Positions 1-7,545 of a stretch of 62,666 bases of DNA are shown piece by piece. Origin of the DNA: CAZJAH01 sp964544155 (GTDB taxonomy: Bacteria; Bacteroidota; Ignavibacteria; Kapaibacteriales; UBA2268); contig CAZJAH010000014.1 of the NCBI GenBank assembly GCA_964544155.1, positions 1-62,666 on the forward strand, in the 5' to 3' direction. The notes under the pieces are model-generated. The model searched no databases, was not told the DNA's origin, and saw nothing but the letters and a program-made list of their open reading frames with translations. A program made the translations under genes and the position numbers. Positions within the stretch are counted from its first letter, which is position 1, and every line of letters begins with the position of its first letter.

Positions 1-138
1 CCAACCCCGAAGGGGTGGTATTTTTGTAGAAAAAAGAGAATTTTTCCATCATTCATAATTCACAATATGCACTGAAATATTAGCAGAATTATTTCGTTTA
101 TTGATTATGTATTATATTCATAGAAAGTTTGGTGATTA

Positions 139-381
139 ATGAAAACATTACAGGTTAATCTACCGGAAACGATTGATATAAGCGACAGGGAATTAAAGAT
201 GTTCCTTGCTTCCAAATTATATGAATTGGGAAAATTGACAATTGGACAGGCTGCCGTTATAGCCGGACTTTCAAAAAAAACCTTTATGGAATTACTCTCA
301 AAATATGATGTTGACCTTATTAATTCATCAGAGTCTGATTTAGACAGTGATATCGATAATGCCCGGAATTATAGTATCTGA
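139..381 (+). CDS. UPF0175-family antitoxin-like protein
   Basis: An 80-residue protein with the UPF0175 look: a short N-terminal strand, then helices carrying the GKLTIGQAAVIAGLSKKTF core (about residues 31-49), which resembles a small helix-turn-helix. The gene overlaps the next one, which encodes a DUF3368 PIN-domain protein. UPF0175/DUF3368 pairs are known to occur as type II toxin-antitoxin modules, so this is probably the DNA-binding antitoxin that represses its own promoter and neutralises the toxin. The family and pairing come from established knowledge; the antitoxin role is inferred from order and overlap. A TATTTTTG sequence at 19-26 could be the -7 element of a Bacteroidota-type promoter, but it lies far from the start. 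Confidence 0.75.
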   Translation: MKTLQVNLPETIDISDRELKMFLASKLYELGKLTIGQAAVIAGLSKKTFMELLSKYDVDLINSSESDLDSDIDNARNYSI

Positions 382-820
382 TACAAGCTGTTTGATCCTT
401 TTGAATAAAATCAATAATATTGATATTTTGGGTTTACTTTTCGGACAATTAACCATTACATCAATTATCGCTGAAGAATTCGATTCTGAATTACCCGAAT
501 TTATAAAAATAAAAAATCCTAAAAATAAGAATTACCAACGCATTTTGGAAAGCTTCTTAGATCCCGGAGAAGCTAGCGCTATAGCCTTGGCAGTTGAACA
601 GGATAACTGTTTACTGATAATGGATGATCAAAAAGGCAGAAAGCAAGCCAGGGCACTGGGAATTAATATTACCGGTACTTTAGGAATCCTTATAGTTGCT
701 AAAGAGAAGGGAATTTTAAAATCTGTTTCTGAAGTGTTATCCAAAATTAGGGAAACAGATTTCAGGATAAGTGATAAATTGATCAAAGATACCTTAAAAA
801 GAAGCGGTGAGTCTAGTTAG
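359..820 (+). CDS. DUF3368 PIN-domain toxin-like protein
   Basis: A 153-residue PIN-like nuclease of the DUF3368 group. Acidic residues fit the metal site: D8 in VSDTSCL, E40, E71 in the PGEASAIAL helix, and D89/D90 in IMDDQKGRK. An upstream in-frame GTG at 347 would add four residues, but ATG at 359 puts the conserved Asp at the usual distance from the N-terminus. The start lies inside the 3' end of the antitoxin gene (23-nt overlap), typical of translationally coupled toxin-antitoxin pairs. The likely activity is RNA cleavage when released from the antitoxin. Length is normal and nothing looks broken. The gene is followed by a palindrome-rich intergenic stretch. Confidence 0.78.
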   Translation: MPGIIVSDTSCLILLNKINNIDILGLLFGQLTITSIIAEEFDSELPEFIKIKNPKNKNYQRILESFLDPGEASAIALAVEQDNCLLIMDDQKGRKQARALGINITGTLGILIVAKEKGILKSVSEVLSKIRETDFRISDKLIKDTLKRSGESS

Positions 821-926
821 TAATTATCAAGATTATTATTTTACACCGCTCTCTTTCATGTTCCGATAAATGACGCTCCCTCACGGTGTTTCATCCCCTT
901 GTTCTAATTGAATTAAAAGAATAGTG

Positions 927-970
927 GCACAGGCGCCCCCGCCCGTGCATTCGCCGCAGGCGAATTTGTT
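927..970. repeat. GC-rich repeat copy 1 with ATTCGCC-GCA-GGCGAAT hairpin
   Basis: Together with 1091-1131 this is a direct repeat reading GGCGCCC, a C-rich spacer, GTGCATTCGCCGCAGGCGAA, TTTGTT. The core is a perfect 7-bp stem with a 3-nt loop. The two copies differ by a few bases in the C-rich spacer. Confidence 0.75.
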
Positions 971-1023
971 TCTATAACCACGATCTTTCGGTCGCACCAC
1001 CCCGTCACGCTTTCAGCGTGCCA

Positions 1024-1044
1024 CCCCTCCTCGGCGAGGAGGGG
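1024..1044. repeat. Perfect 9-bp-stem palindrome
   Basis: CCCCTCCTC (1024-1032) and GAGGAGGGG (1036-1044) form a perfect 9-bp stem with loop GGC. It sits 3 nt after another perfect hairpin, CACGCT-TTC-AGCGTG (1006-1020). Neither has a T-tract, so they are not ordinary terminators. A related hairpin, ACCCC-GAA-GGGGT, lies at 4-16. Confidence 0.75.
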
Positions 1045-1090
1045 AAACTGATTGAAATTATTTGCTATTGTATGCAAAAACGTGTCAGCC

Positions 1091-1131
1091 CGGGCGCCCT
1101 CGCCTGTGCATTCGCCGCAGGCGAATTTGTT
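1091..1131. repeat. GC-rich repeat copy 2 with ATTCGCC-GCA-GGCGAAT hairpin
   Basis: Second copy of the 927-970 element in the same orientation, about 160 nt away, with the same perfect ATTCGCC/GGCGAAT stem and 3-nt loop. Confidence 0.75.
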
Positions 1132-1250
1132 CCGAACACAGATTAGCAGGATTTATCGGATGGACAGAAAGGTATCTACCGCCCGAAGAGGGTGGAAATT
1201 CTTTGAACCTTATCACCTATTTTAATCTTAATCTAAAAAGCAAGTTTATT

Positions 1251-1282
1251 AAATATAAAAGGCAGCCACGCGGCTGCCCTAA
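1251..1282 (-). terminator. Rho-independent terminator, duplicated 32-bp element (copy 1)
   Basis: On the minus strand this is a GGCAGCC/GGCTGCC stem (7 bp, 4-nt loop) followed by TTTTATATTT, directly downstream of the leftward gene ending at 1308. The 32 bp are identical to 3246-3277, which follows another leftward gene. Confidence 0.85.
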
Positions 1283-1307
1283 TTAATTCATTTATAGAGC
1301 TTTACAG

Positions 1308-2609
1308 CTACCTTTCAATCACTATTTTAGTGCAGTCCATTGCTTTGCCATTTAACAATCTTACACATAAGGTATAAACACCCTGATAAAGTTGTTCTTC
1401 TAAATTGATTCTAATAACATTGGAAGCTTTATCCAAAACACCTCCCCATATTTTGTATTCATCACCGCTAATATTCAAAAGAATGACTTCGGCTTCTTCT
1501 CTAATATTGGCGCAGCTTATTTTAATTTCAAAATCACTATTTCTAATAGGATTTGGCCCTACTCCTGTAATTTCAATTTTTTCAATATCCCTGTAAGGTG
1601 GAAGATATTCATCAGGAAGTCTTTTTTTGCCATAAGGAGGGGCTTTCAGCTTCCAGATTATCTGTCCGCCTTCAAGGACCGTATCAATATTAAAATATCT
1701 GTTATTGATAATAGAATCTTTGCCTTCGGCAAAAACAGCGAATTGCAATCCTCCTCCCAGATGACCATAATTAACAAACATGCTGTCGCAATAATCAATT
1801 AAGTAGTCAAAAAACTTTTCACGCAGCAGGGAATCGCATTGGCTTGTGGTTTTTTTGAATCCATTTGGGGAAATTTCATAATAAGTACTTAGGCTGGCAG
1901 GTATTGTAATAAAATTCATATCCATCCCATAAGGGGTCGGGCCGTAACGCCTTGGCGAAATTCTCAAGTAAATTCTCCTATTCTCGTATTGTTCGGGCAG
2001 ATCGGCTTCATGATTAGCGTAATCGGGATCCGTGCCATATCTTTGAGCCAAAGCGCTATTAGGATTCGGCGCTACTCCCACGCTATCAAGCACCGCGAGC
2101 ACACTGTCAGTTTGTGCGTCAACCATTTGCAGTACCCATTCTGTCCTGTCGAGTACTGTACCCCGGCCAACCCGCCAGTAATCGTCGCGCCAGTCGCCGG
2201 TTCCTCCTATATCGTCACCTTCAGGATCAAACTCTTCACCGCAAAGCTGGTCACAGTTTAACAATCTGTAAAACTTTAGCTTAGCCCCGTCAGAGTATGT
2301 TAAATCTTCTGTGTGGCCGAACTGCTGTAACAGTGTGTCAACGCCCTGATCGGGTATTCCAACCAGCATTTGATAGTCAAAATAATAGTAATGAATATTG
2401 TGATATGCTGTATCATTACCGCTAATAGTTCTTATTTCGCCTATTTTGTATGTAGTGCTTGCCGAATCAAACGTATTATTATAATGTAAGTAAGTTAAAT
2501 ACTTTTGATCTTCAGGCGAAACAGCGTAACGGGTATGTAGAGTATCGCAATCAGCTTTAACTGGCAAATATGCTGCCAGTAACAAAACAAATAATAATAT
2601 CTTTTTCAT
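1308..2609 (-). CDS. Secreted protein with type IX secretion sorting domain
   Basis: A 433-residue protein starting at MKKILLFVLLLAAYLPVKA, a clear signal peptide; an ATG 12 nt upstream is also possible, but this start puts the signal in its normal place. The middle (about 25-340) matches no family I recognise and is rich in Asp, Tyr and aromatic residues. The last 85 or so residues, starting near GVGPNPI and ending in a strand with TKIVIER, have the layout of a type A T9SS C-terminal domain (PNP near the start, then beta strands). The protein is therefore probably exported by Sec, passed through the type IX secretion system and anchored or released outside. It sits just downstream of the Cys-rich secreted protein gene and is probably co-transcribed with it. 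Function unknown. Confidence 0.75.
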   Translation of the reverse strand: MKKILLFVLLLAAYLPVKADCDTLHTRYAVSPEDQKYLTYLHYNNTFDSASTTYKIGEIRTISGNDTAYHNIHYYYFDYQMLVGIPDQGVDTLLQQFGHTEDLTYSDGAKLKFYRLLNCDQLCGEEFDPEGDDIGGTGDWRDDYWRVGRGTVLDRTEWVLQMVDAQTDSVLAVLDSVGVAPNPNSALAQRYGTDPDYANHEADLPEQYENRRIYLRISPRRYGPTPYGMDMNFITIPASLSTYYEISPNGFKKTTSQCDSLLREKFFDYLIDYCDSMFVNYGHLGGGLQFAVFAEGKDSIINNRYFNIDTVLEGGQIIWKLKAPPYGKKRLPDEYLPPYRDIEKIEITGVGPNPIRNSDFEIKISCANIREEAEVILLNISGDEYKIWGGVLDKASNVIRINLEEQLYQGVYTLCVRLLNGKAMDCTKIVIER

Positions 2610-2624
2610 GATTTGCCTCATCTT

Positions 2625-3083
2625 TTATTGGTTTGGAAGAATTCTTAAGTCAATATTTGACTCAGTATAGAATTGACAATTTATCGCTAAGGATAAACCG
2701 CAAAAGTAATAATTGCATAAGAAATCATATCGGTTTAAACAATCTTCCGTATTCCAAGAAGTGTCAACAGTATTACAAGAAGTTGAAGGACGGGCTGATC
2801 CCGGCATGTAATAACAAACTGTGCCGAGAAGTTGTTTATAAGTACCGCATACAACATCAAAAGGCGGTTCATATTCTACAAAACAAGTCGCTCTACATTT
2901 AATATTGCAAGTCTGTTCAGCTAACACACAATGATATATACCATTGTCACAGCACAGGGTTCCTGCTTGGCCTGGTTTTCTCCAAGGAGGAGCTACATCA
3001 GCAAGAACAGTGTAACCGGATTGCAATAAAATAAAAATAAGAAAAAACCATTTCAATCCCGAAAGACAACGTTTGGATAACAT
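2625..3083 (-). CDS. Cysteine-rich secreted protein, unknown function
   Basis: A 152-residue protein starting at MLSKRCLSG, chosen because AAGGAGA lies 5 nt upstream; an in-frame ATG seven codons earlier lacks such a site. The N-terminus is a signal peptide with a hydrophobic core ending near VLADVAPP. The mature part carries about 13 cysteines, including LCCDNG, TCNIKCRATC and LCNYYFCG, which suggests a compact disulfide-bonded exported protein. I recognise no family. It is the first gene of a leftward pair: the gap to the next gene's nearest start is only 3-15 nt, and that gene encodes a T9SS cargo protein. Function is not known; a co-exported partner is one possibility. Confidence 0.6.
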   Translation of the reverse strand: MLSKRCLSGLKWFFLIFILLQSGYTVLADVAPPWRKPGQAGTLCCDNGIYHCVLAEQTCNIKCRATCFVEYEPPFDVVCGTYKQLLGTVCYYMPGSARPSTSCNTVDTSWNTEDCLNRYDFLCNYYFCGLSLAINCQFYTESNIDLRILPNQ

Positions 3084-3245
3084 GACTGTCTCCTTACTAA
3101 ACAAATGATCAGTGAACTAAATCTATATTATTTGTTGACTTTCAGAACTAAAACTATAAAGAACTAAAATATAAGCACGCAAACAAAGTTGCTTAAATAT
3201 AAAAAAAAAACAAATAATGAAGCAAAAAATGAAATATTTTTAAAA

Positions 3246-3277
3246 AAATATAAAAGGCAGCCACGCGGCTGCCCTAA
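3246..3277 (-). terminator. Rho-independent terminator, duplicated 32-bp element (copy 2)
   Basis: Same 32-bp sequence as 1251-1282, including the AT-rich flank. On the minus strand a 7-bp GC-rich stem is followed by TTTTATATTT, just past the end of the leftward STAS gene. Confidence 0.85.
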
Positions 3278-3303
3278 AGATAATTCTATCAGTAAGTTCA
3301 AAA

Positions 3304-3645
3304 CTACTCTTCAAATGCCGCGAGGGCTTCTTCAGGGCTGTCGTAAAATTCAAAGAGTGAATCAATCCTGGTAATGCTCATCAGGCTTTTTACGAATTCC
3401 CGAACTCCTACCAAAATAACGGGAATATTGTGTTCACTAAGCTGCCTGTGAGCCAGAAGAAGAGCTCCGAGGCCGGAACTGTCAATTGCTTCAACAGTGC
3501 TGAGGTCAACCACCAGCGCGTCGATATCGGGCTGGGCGATAATCAGTATTTTCGCTTTAAATTGCGCGGAGACTTTGCCGTCTACCTTGGTGTTTTTCAG
3601 GGTGAATAAAACTATTTTGTCCCTGTGTTCGATTGTAAAATGCAT
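3304..3645 (-). CDS. STAS-domain anti-sigma factor antagonist-like protein
   Basis: A single STAS domain of about 113 residues. The diagnostic loop is VDLSTVEAIDSSGLGALL (about 47-64), where the first Ser of DSSG is the residue phosphorylated in SpoIIAA/RsbV proteins. A GTG codon lies just before the ATG; the ATG was taken. Such proteins normally work in partner switching with an RsbW-type kinase and a PP2C phosphatase that control a sigma factor or other output. Neither partner is encoded nearby, so this is an orphan component. The gene stands alone, divergent from the glycosyltransferase 28 nt away, and is closed by its own terminator. Domain call firm, pathway unknown. Confidence 0.85.
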   Translation of the reverse strand: MHFTIEHRDKIVLFTLKNTKVDGKVSAQFKAKILIIAQPDIDALVVDLSTVEAIDSSGLGALLLAHRQLSEHNIPVILVGVREFVKSLMSITRIDSLFEFYDSPEEALAAFEE

Positions 3646-3673
3646 CACGTTTTAAAAATTTTGTTAATAATTT

Positions 3674-4726
3674 ATGTCAAATATAAAAAATATTTTATTA
3701 ATCAGGCTAAGTTCAATGGGCGACGTTGCATTGACAACTCACCTGCCCAGGCTTCTAAAGCGGAAATATCCTGAAGCAGCCATAGATTTCGCCACATCGG
3801 CACCGTATGAGGAAATACTTAAATACAATCCTCAAATTAGAAAGCTATTTCTTTATGATAAATCCATACCCATGCCTCAAAACCGCTTAAATTTAGAAAA
3901 ATATTTATCAGATTCCATAAAAAAATATGACCTTATCATCGATATGCAGAATAATCTGCGCTCAAAGCACCTTGCCTCGGGCCTTGGCGATTCCATGGCT
4001 TTTTCTCCGAAATACAGGCTCAATAAGCTTGCCATGGTATTTTTAAAGAACAGGCAGGGATTCGCAGTTCCGGGAATACCCCATACACATATGCGCACGG
4101 CCGGGATAGATAAAGAATACGATGACGGACATGGCCTGGAGATCAGGCTCCCCGGCGAAGCAGCCTCGGCGGAATATAAGCCTTTCAAAAAAAAATATGA
4201 AGGCAGAATAATCGAAAGAATAGCGATCGCTCCGGGGGCTAAGCATGAAACAAAGAAATGGCCCGTAGAGCATTTTATTGAATTATCTAAAAAAATTATT
4301 AATAAAACCGGCGCTGAAATTATTTTAATAGGCGGTAAGGATGATATTATCGAAGCCGGAGCCATAAAAAAATCCCTCGGCTTTAATGCTGACGATTGCA
4401 CGGGCGCTCCTTCCATACTTGAGACCCTGGATATATTGGATAGCTGCGACATGCTTATTACAAATGATTCCGGGCCGGCTCATTTGGCAGCCGCGAGAAA
4501 AACGCCCTTAATGACTATATTCGGTTCTACAGTGCCGGAATTCGGTTTCATGCCGTTTCGAGTGCCTCAAGCTATGGCTCAGGTGCCGTTAAGCTGCCGT
4601 CCATGCACTCACATTGGCAGGAAAAAGTGTCCAAAAGGGCACTTTAATTGCATGAAATCCATAACTGCTGACAATGTTTTTGATAATTTTGTGGATTTTT
4701 GTGATAGTCTTTCTTATATTTATTAA
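3674..4726 (+). CDS. Glycosyltransferase family 9 (heptosyltransferase-like)
   Basis: A 350-residue GT9 protein of the WaaC/WaaF type, which adds ADP-heptose or related sugars to the lipopolysaccharide core on the inner face of the cytoplasmic membrane. The N-terminus LLIRLSSMGDVALTTHLPRL is typical. The C-terminal nucleotide-sugar half has IAPGAKHETKKWPVEHF (about residue 180 on) and TNDSGPAHLAAARKTP (about 262 on). Normal length, intact. An oxidoreductase follows 38 nt downstream on the same strand, so the two may share a transcript for surface-sugar synthesis. The exact sugar cannot be told from sequence. Confidence 0.85.
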   Translation: MSNIKNILLIRLSSMGDVALTTHLPRLLKRKYPEAAIDFATSAPYEEILKYNPQIRKLFLYDKSIPMPQNRLNLEKYLSDSIKKYDLIIDMQNNLRSKHLASGLGDSMAFSPKYRLNKLAMVFLKNRQGFAVPGIPHTHMRTAGIDKEYDDGHGLEIRLPGEAASAEYKPFKKKYEGRIIERIAIAPGAKHETKKWPVEHFIELSKKIINKTGAEIILIGGKDDIIEAGAIKKSLGFNADDCTGAPSILETLDILDSCDMLITNDSGPAHLAAARKTPLMTIFGSTVPEFGFMPFRVPQAMAQVPLSCRPCTHIGRKKCPKGHFNCMKSITADNVFDNFVDFCDSLSYIY

Positions 4727-4764
4727 ATGTGATTAATTATTCAAGAATAAAATGAATGTAAATT

Positions 4765-5760
4765 ATGAAAAGAATATCCATAGCAATAGCCGGCGCGGGT
4801 GATATTTCCCAGAGCATTCATATACCATTGCTTCATTCCATTGAAAATGCCCGTATTACTGCCATATATGATCCCGATAAGCGAAAAGCCGCTGCCGTTG
4901 CCGGACGGTGGGGCATAGGCCGGGTCTGCGGCAGTATAGATGAACTGGCCGGGGAAGATATCGACGCTGTAGTAATCACGGCCAGGACGGACGCTCACTT
5001 TGAGCTTGCCATAAAGTGCATTGAGGCCGGTAAAGACCTTTTCATAGAAAAACCTATGGCGCGCAATTTTGAGGAAGCCCTGCAAATACATGAAGCAGCT
5101 GAAAACAAAGGCGTCAAAGTAATGGCGGGCATGAATCAACGATTCCGGGCAGATGCCATAATGATGAAAAATTATGTGCAAATGGGAGAAATAGGGCGCC
5201 TATTCTACGCAAAAGCAGGATGGATGCAGCAGAAGCGCGGAAAGGAATGGCTCAGGCATTTTGAAATAAGCGGTGGAGGAGTGCTTATTGATCTTGGGAT
5301 TTTCCTGGTGGACTCACTGCTTTGGATATTCGATTTCACTGAAGTTAAGTCAGTCATCGGAACTTCATTCAATCACCTGACTGAAAGCGTTGAAGACATA
5401 TTCACCGGATCAATCCGCTTCGCCGACGGCAGTATGGCGACTATTGAATCGAGCTGGTCACTTTTTTCCAATAAAAATAAATTCTTTTGCGATGTGCACG
5501 GAAGCAAGGGCAGTATTAAGATAAATCCTTTCCGGGTGTTTAAGAATGACGGTGAATTAAACGTAGCGGGTTTAGCCGGTGGCAGACTTAGTGAATATGA
5601 AATTCACCGCCGTTCTTATGAAAATGAACTTAAGCACTTTATTAACGCCTGCCTCGGATACGGTAAAATCATATCTACTTCATCTGAAGCTGTAAAGGTT
5701 TTGAGAGTGATTGATATGCTTTACAGGTCAGCCAGAGAAGAAAGAGAGCTGAATATCTGA
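4765..5760 (+). CDS. Gfo/Idh/MocA-family oxidoreductase
   Basis: A 331-residue NAD(P)-dependent oxidoreductase. The N-terminal Rossmann fold begins IAIAGAGDISQSIHIPLL, with the GxGxxx loop modified as GAGDIS; the family's EKP signature appears as FIEKPMARN (about 95-97 for EKP). The C-terminal half (about 125-320) has the GGGVLIDLGIFLVDSLLW stretch where the catalytic Asp/His helix usually lies. These enzymes oxidise or reduce sugars and inositols. It lies 38 nt after the heptosyltransferase-like gene, so a role in making a modified surface sugar is plausible but unproven. No special regulatory site was seen. Confidence 0.85.
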   Translation: MKRISIAIAGAGDISQSIHIPLLHSIENARITAIYDPDKRKAAAVAGRWGIGRVCGSIDELAGEDIDAVVITARTDAHFELAIKCIEAGKDLFIEKPMARNFEEALQIHEAAENKGVKVMAGMNQRFRADAIMMKNYVQMGEIGRLFYAKAGWMQQKRGKEWLRHFEISGGGVLIDLGIFLVDSLLWIFDFTEVKSVIGTSFNHLTESVEDIFTGSIRFADGSMATIESSWSLFSNKNKFFCDVHGSKGSIKINPFRVFKNDGELNVAGLAGGRLSEYEIHRRSYENELKHFINACLGYGKIISTSSEAVKVLRVIDMLYRSAREERELNI

Positions 5761-5803
5761 CGCTTTCTGTAAACTTAAAAAAGAGTTTAAATCCGGCCGA
5801 TCT

Positions 5804-5886
5804 GAATTATGCACAACTAAATAATATGTTAGGCAAAACATAAGCGATATATAAATCATGCTGTTATATCTGGTTTTGCATAATTC
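5804..5886 (+). repeat. Inverted repeat with competing pairings upstream of the radical SAM gene
   Basis: GAATTATGCA (5804-5813) is a perfect inverted repeat of TGCATAATTC (5877-5886). The right arm overlaps GTTTTGC (5873-5879), which can instead pair with GCAAAAC (5833-5839). The two pairings exclude each other. The element ends about 150 nt before the start codon at 6036. Confidence 0.5.
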
Positions 5887-6035
5887 CCTTATTTTGCTTA
5901 TATTTAAAGGCTTTTAAAAATAAAATAAATTTAAGATTAATTTTTAATTAAAGTATTGTTTAATTATTTAACACCTAAGTTGAAATAGAATAGAATTAAA
6001 TAAATTATTTATTAACAAATCTATGAGGAGTGCTT

Positions 6036-7424
6036 ATGTTTCACGAAAACAACCAGCAGTTATCTCCGGCAGGAATAGAAAAAAAGGCGCCCGCATACAG
6101 GCCCTACACTCTTCATAATTTCAGGCAAATTCCGCAAATCAAGAATAATTTTTCCGAAGAAGAGTTATTTGATATGGAAGTTGTTGGGACAGTACTTCCC
6201 TTCAGAGCCAATAATTATGTTGTTGATGAATTGATTGACTGGAGCAATCCTAAGGATGACCCTATCTTCAGGCTGACTTTCCCTCAAAAAGAAATGCTGC
6301 TTCATCAACATTACGAAGAAATGTCAGAAGTAATGAAAAGCGGCGCCGATAAGAAGACTATTAACGAAACAGCATTAAAAATACGAAATGACTTAAACCC
6401 GCATCCCGCGGGACAGGCAGATTACAACGTACCCGTACATTGCGGTGAAAAGCTGGGAGGAGTTCAGCACAAGTATAACGAAACAGTGCTTTTCTTTCCC
6501 AGGCAGGGGCAGACTTGCCACGCTTATTGCACTTTCTGTTTCCGCTGGCCTCAGTTCGTGAGTACCGAGCAGGAAAAATTCGCCGCAAAAGAAGCCGGAC
6601 AGCTTATCGACTACATCAGGGATCATAAGGAAATTACCGATCTGCTTATTACAGGCGGGGATCCAATGGTCATGAAAGGCAAAGTTTTCGCTAATTATAT
6701 CGATACAATAATCGATGCAGGACTTGACCACTTACAGACAATCAGAATAGGAACAAAATCACTTGCTTACTGGCCTTATAAATTTACAAGTGATAAAGAC
6801 GCTGACCTGGTAATTGGCGCATTTGAAAAGATTGTGAAATCCGGCAAGCATCTCTCTATTATGGCACACTTCAACCACTACAAAGAGCTTCAAACAAGAG
6901 AAGTAAGAAAAGCCGTTAAGAGGATAATTAGCACCGGAGCGCAAATCCGCACGCAATCCCCTATATTCGCTTATATTAACGACAGCGCTGACGTTTGGGC
7001 TAAAATGTGGCGTATGCAGGTAAAAATGAAAATGGTACCCTATTACATGTTCATGGCAAGGGATACCGGAGCGCAGCATTACTTTAAAGTAACTGCGGAA
7101 AGAGCCTGGAAGATTTTCCGTGAGGCTTACCAGCGTGTAAGCGGGCTGGCCAGGACTGTCAGAGGCCCGGTTATGTCTTGCGCGCCCGGAAAAGTACAGT
7201 TCCTCGGCGTATCGAAAGTGGCAGGTGAAAAGGTATTTACACTTAGATTTATTCAGGGACGTAATCCTGATTGGGTACACAGGCCATTTTTCGCGAAATT
7301 CGATAAAGAAGCCATCTGGATAGACGATCTCATACCGGCTTTCGGCGAAGAGAATTTCTTTTTTGAAGATGAGCTTGAGCAGATATACCACGAAAAGAAA
7401 TCCTTAATAGACGAAGTTATGTAA
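6036..7424 (+). CDS. Lysine 2,3-aminomutase-family radical SAM protein
   Basis: A 462-residue radical SAM enzyme of the KamA family. The [4Fe-4S]/SAM motif is C161-H-A-Y-C165-T-F-C168, followed by the GGDP motif (TGGDPMVM, about 210). KamA enzymes use SAM and PLP to move an amino group between carbons of lysine or glutamate. The Gly-rich GGGGK PLP-lysine motif of classical KamA is absent; the equivalent region reads SCAPGKVQFLG, in which K386 could be the PLP lysine. The substrate is therefore uncertain. Start: ATG 6036 with GAGGAG five nt upstream; a GTG at 6030 overlaps that site. Single-gene unit with its own terminator. EpmB, the KamA relative that makes beta-lysine for EF-P, is shorter (about 340 residues), but efp lies 3 kb away. 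Confidence 0.8.
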   Translation: MFHENNQQLSPAGIEKKAPAYRPYTLHNFRQIPQIKNNFSEEELFDMEVVGTVLPFRANNYVVDELIDWSNPKDDPIFRLTFPQKEMLLHQHYEEMSEVMKSGADKKTINETALKIRNDLNPHPAGQADYNVPVHCGEKLGGVQHKYNETVLFFPRQGQTCHAYCTFCFRWPQFVSTEQEKFAAKEAGQLIDYIRDHKEITDLLITGGDPMVMKGKVFANYIDTIIDAGLDHLQTIRIGTKSLAYWPYKFTSDKDADLVIGAFEKIVKSGKHLSIMAHFNHYKELQTREVRKAVKRIISTGAQIRTQSPIFAYINDSADVWAKMWRMQVKMKMVPYYMFMARDTGAQHYFKVTAERAWKIFREAYQRVSGLARTVRGPVMSCAPGKVQFLGVSKVAGEKVFTLRFIQGRNPDWVHRPFFAKFDKEAIWIDDLIPAFGEENFFFEDELEQIYHEKKSLIDEVM

Positions 7425-7454
7425 TTATTCTTTCCGGGAAGGATAGATCATGTT

Positions 7455-7483
7455 AGCCGCTCCATAAGGGGCGGCTTTTTGTT
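7455..7483 (+). terminator. Rho-independent terminator after the KamA-like gene
   Basis: AGCCGCTCC/GGGGCGGCT stem (9 bp with one G-T pair, 4-nt loop) followed by TTTTTGTT. Confidence 0.85.
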
Positions 7484-7488
7484 AATAT

Positions 7489-7523
7489 TAATAAAAGAGC
7501 TGCCTTATGATTTAGGCAGCTCT
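7489..7523 (-). terminator. Rho-independent terminator after gcvH
   Basis: AGAGCTGCCT/AGGCAGCTCT, a 10-bp perfect stem with 8-nt loop; on the minus strand it is followed by a TTTTATT tract. It lies back to back with the rightward terminator at 7455. Confidence 0.85.
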
Positions 7524-7545
7524 GAATAAATCACATTTGTTTTGA

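Larger units (their letters stand above)
821..1307. other. Palindrome-rich intergenic stretch
   Basis: No credible gene. The stretch holds a cluster of short perfect palindromes that are much more GC-rich than their surroundings: two copies of an ATTCGCC/GGCGAAT hairpin module (927-970 and 1091-1131), CACGCT/AGCGTG (1006-1020), a 9-bp stem at 1024-1044, and a leftward terminator at 1251-1282. Around 1136-1170 is a weakly periodic sequence resembling common Bacteroidota intergenic filler. An open frame at 1062-1286 crosses these palindromes and has no family resemblance. Confidence 0.7.

Noticed and set aside
1062..1286. 74-codon plus-strand frame
   Set aside because: It crosses GC-rich palindromes and a leftward terminator, has no ribosome-binding site and looks like translated repeat sequence.
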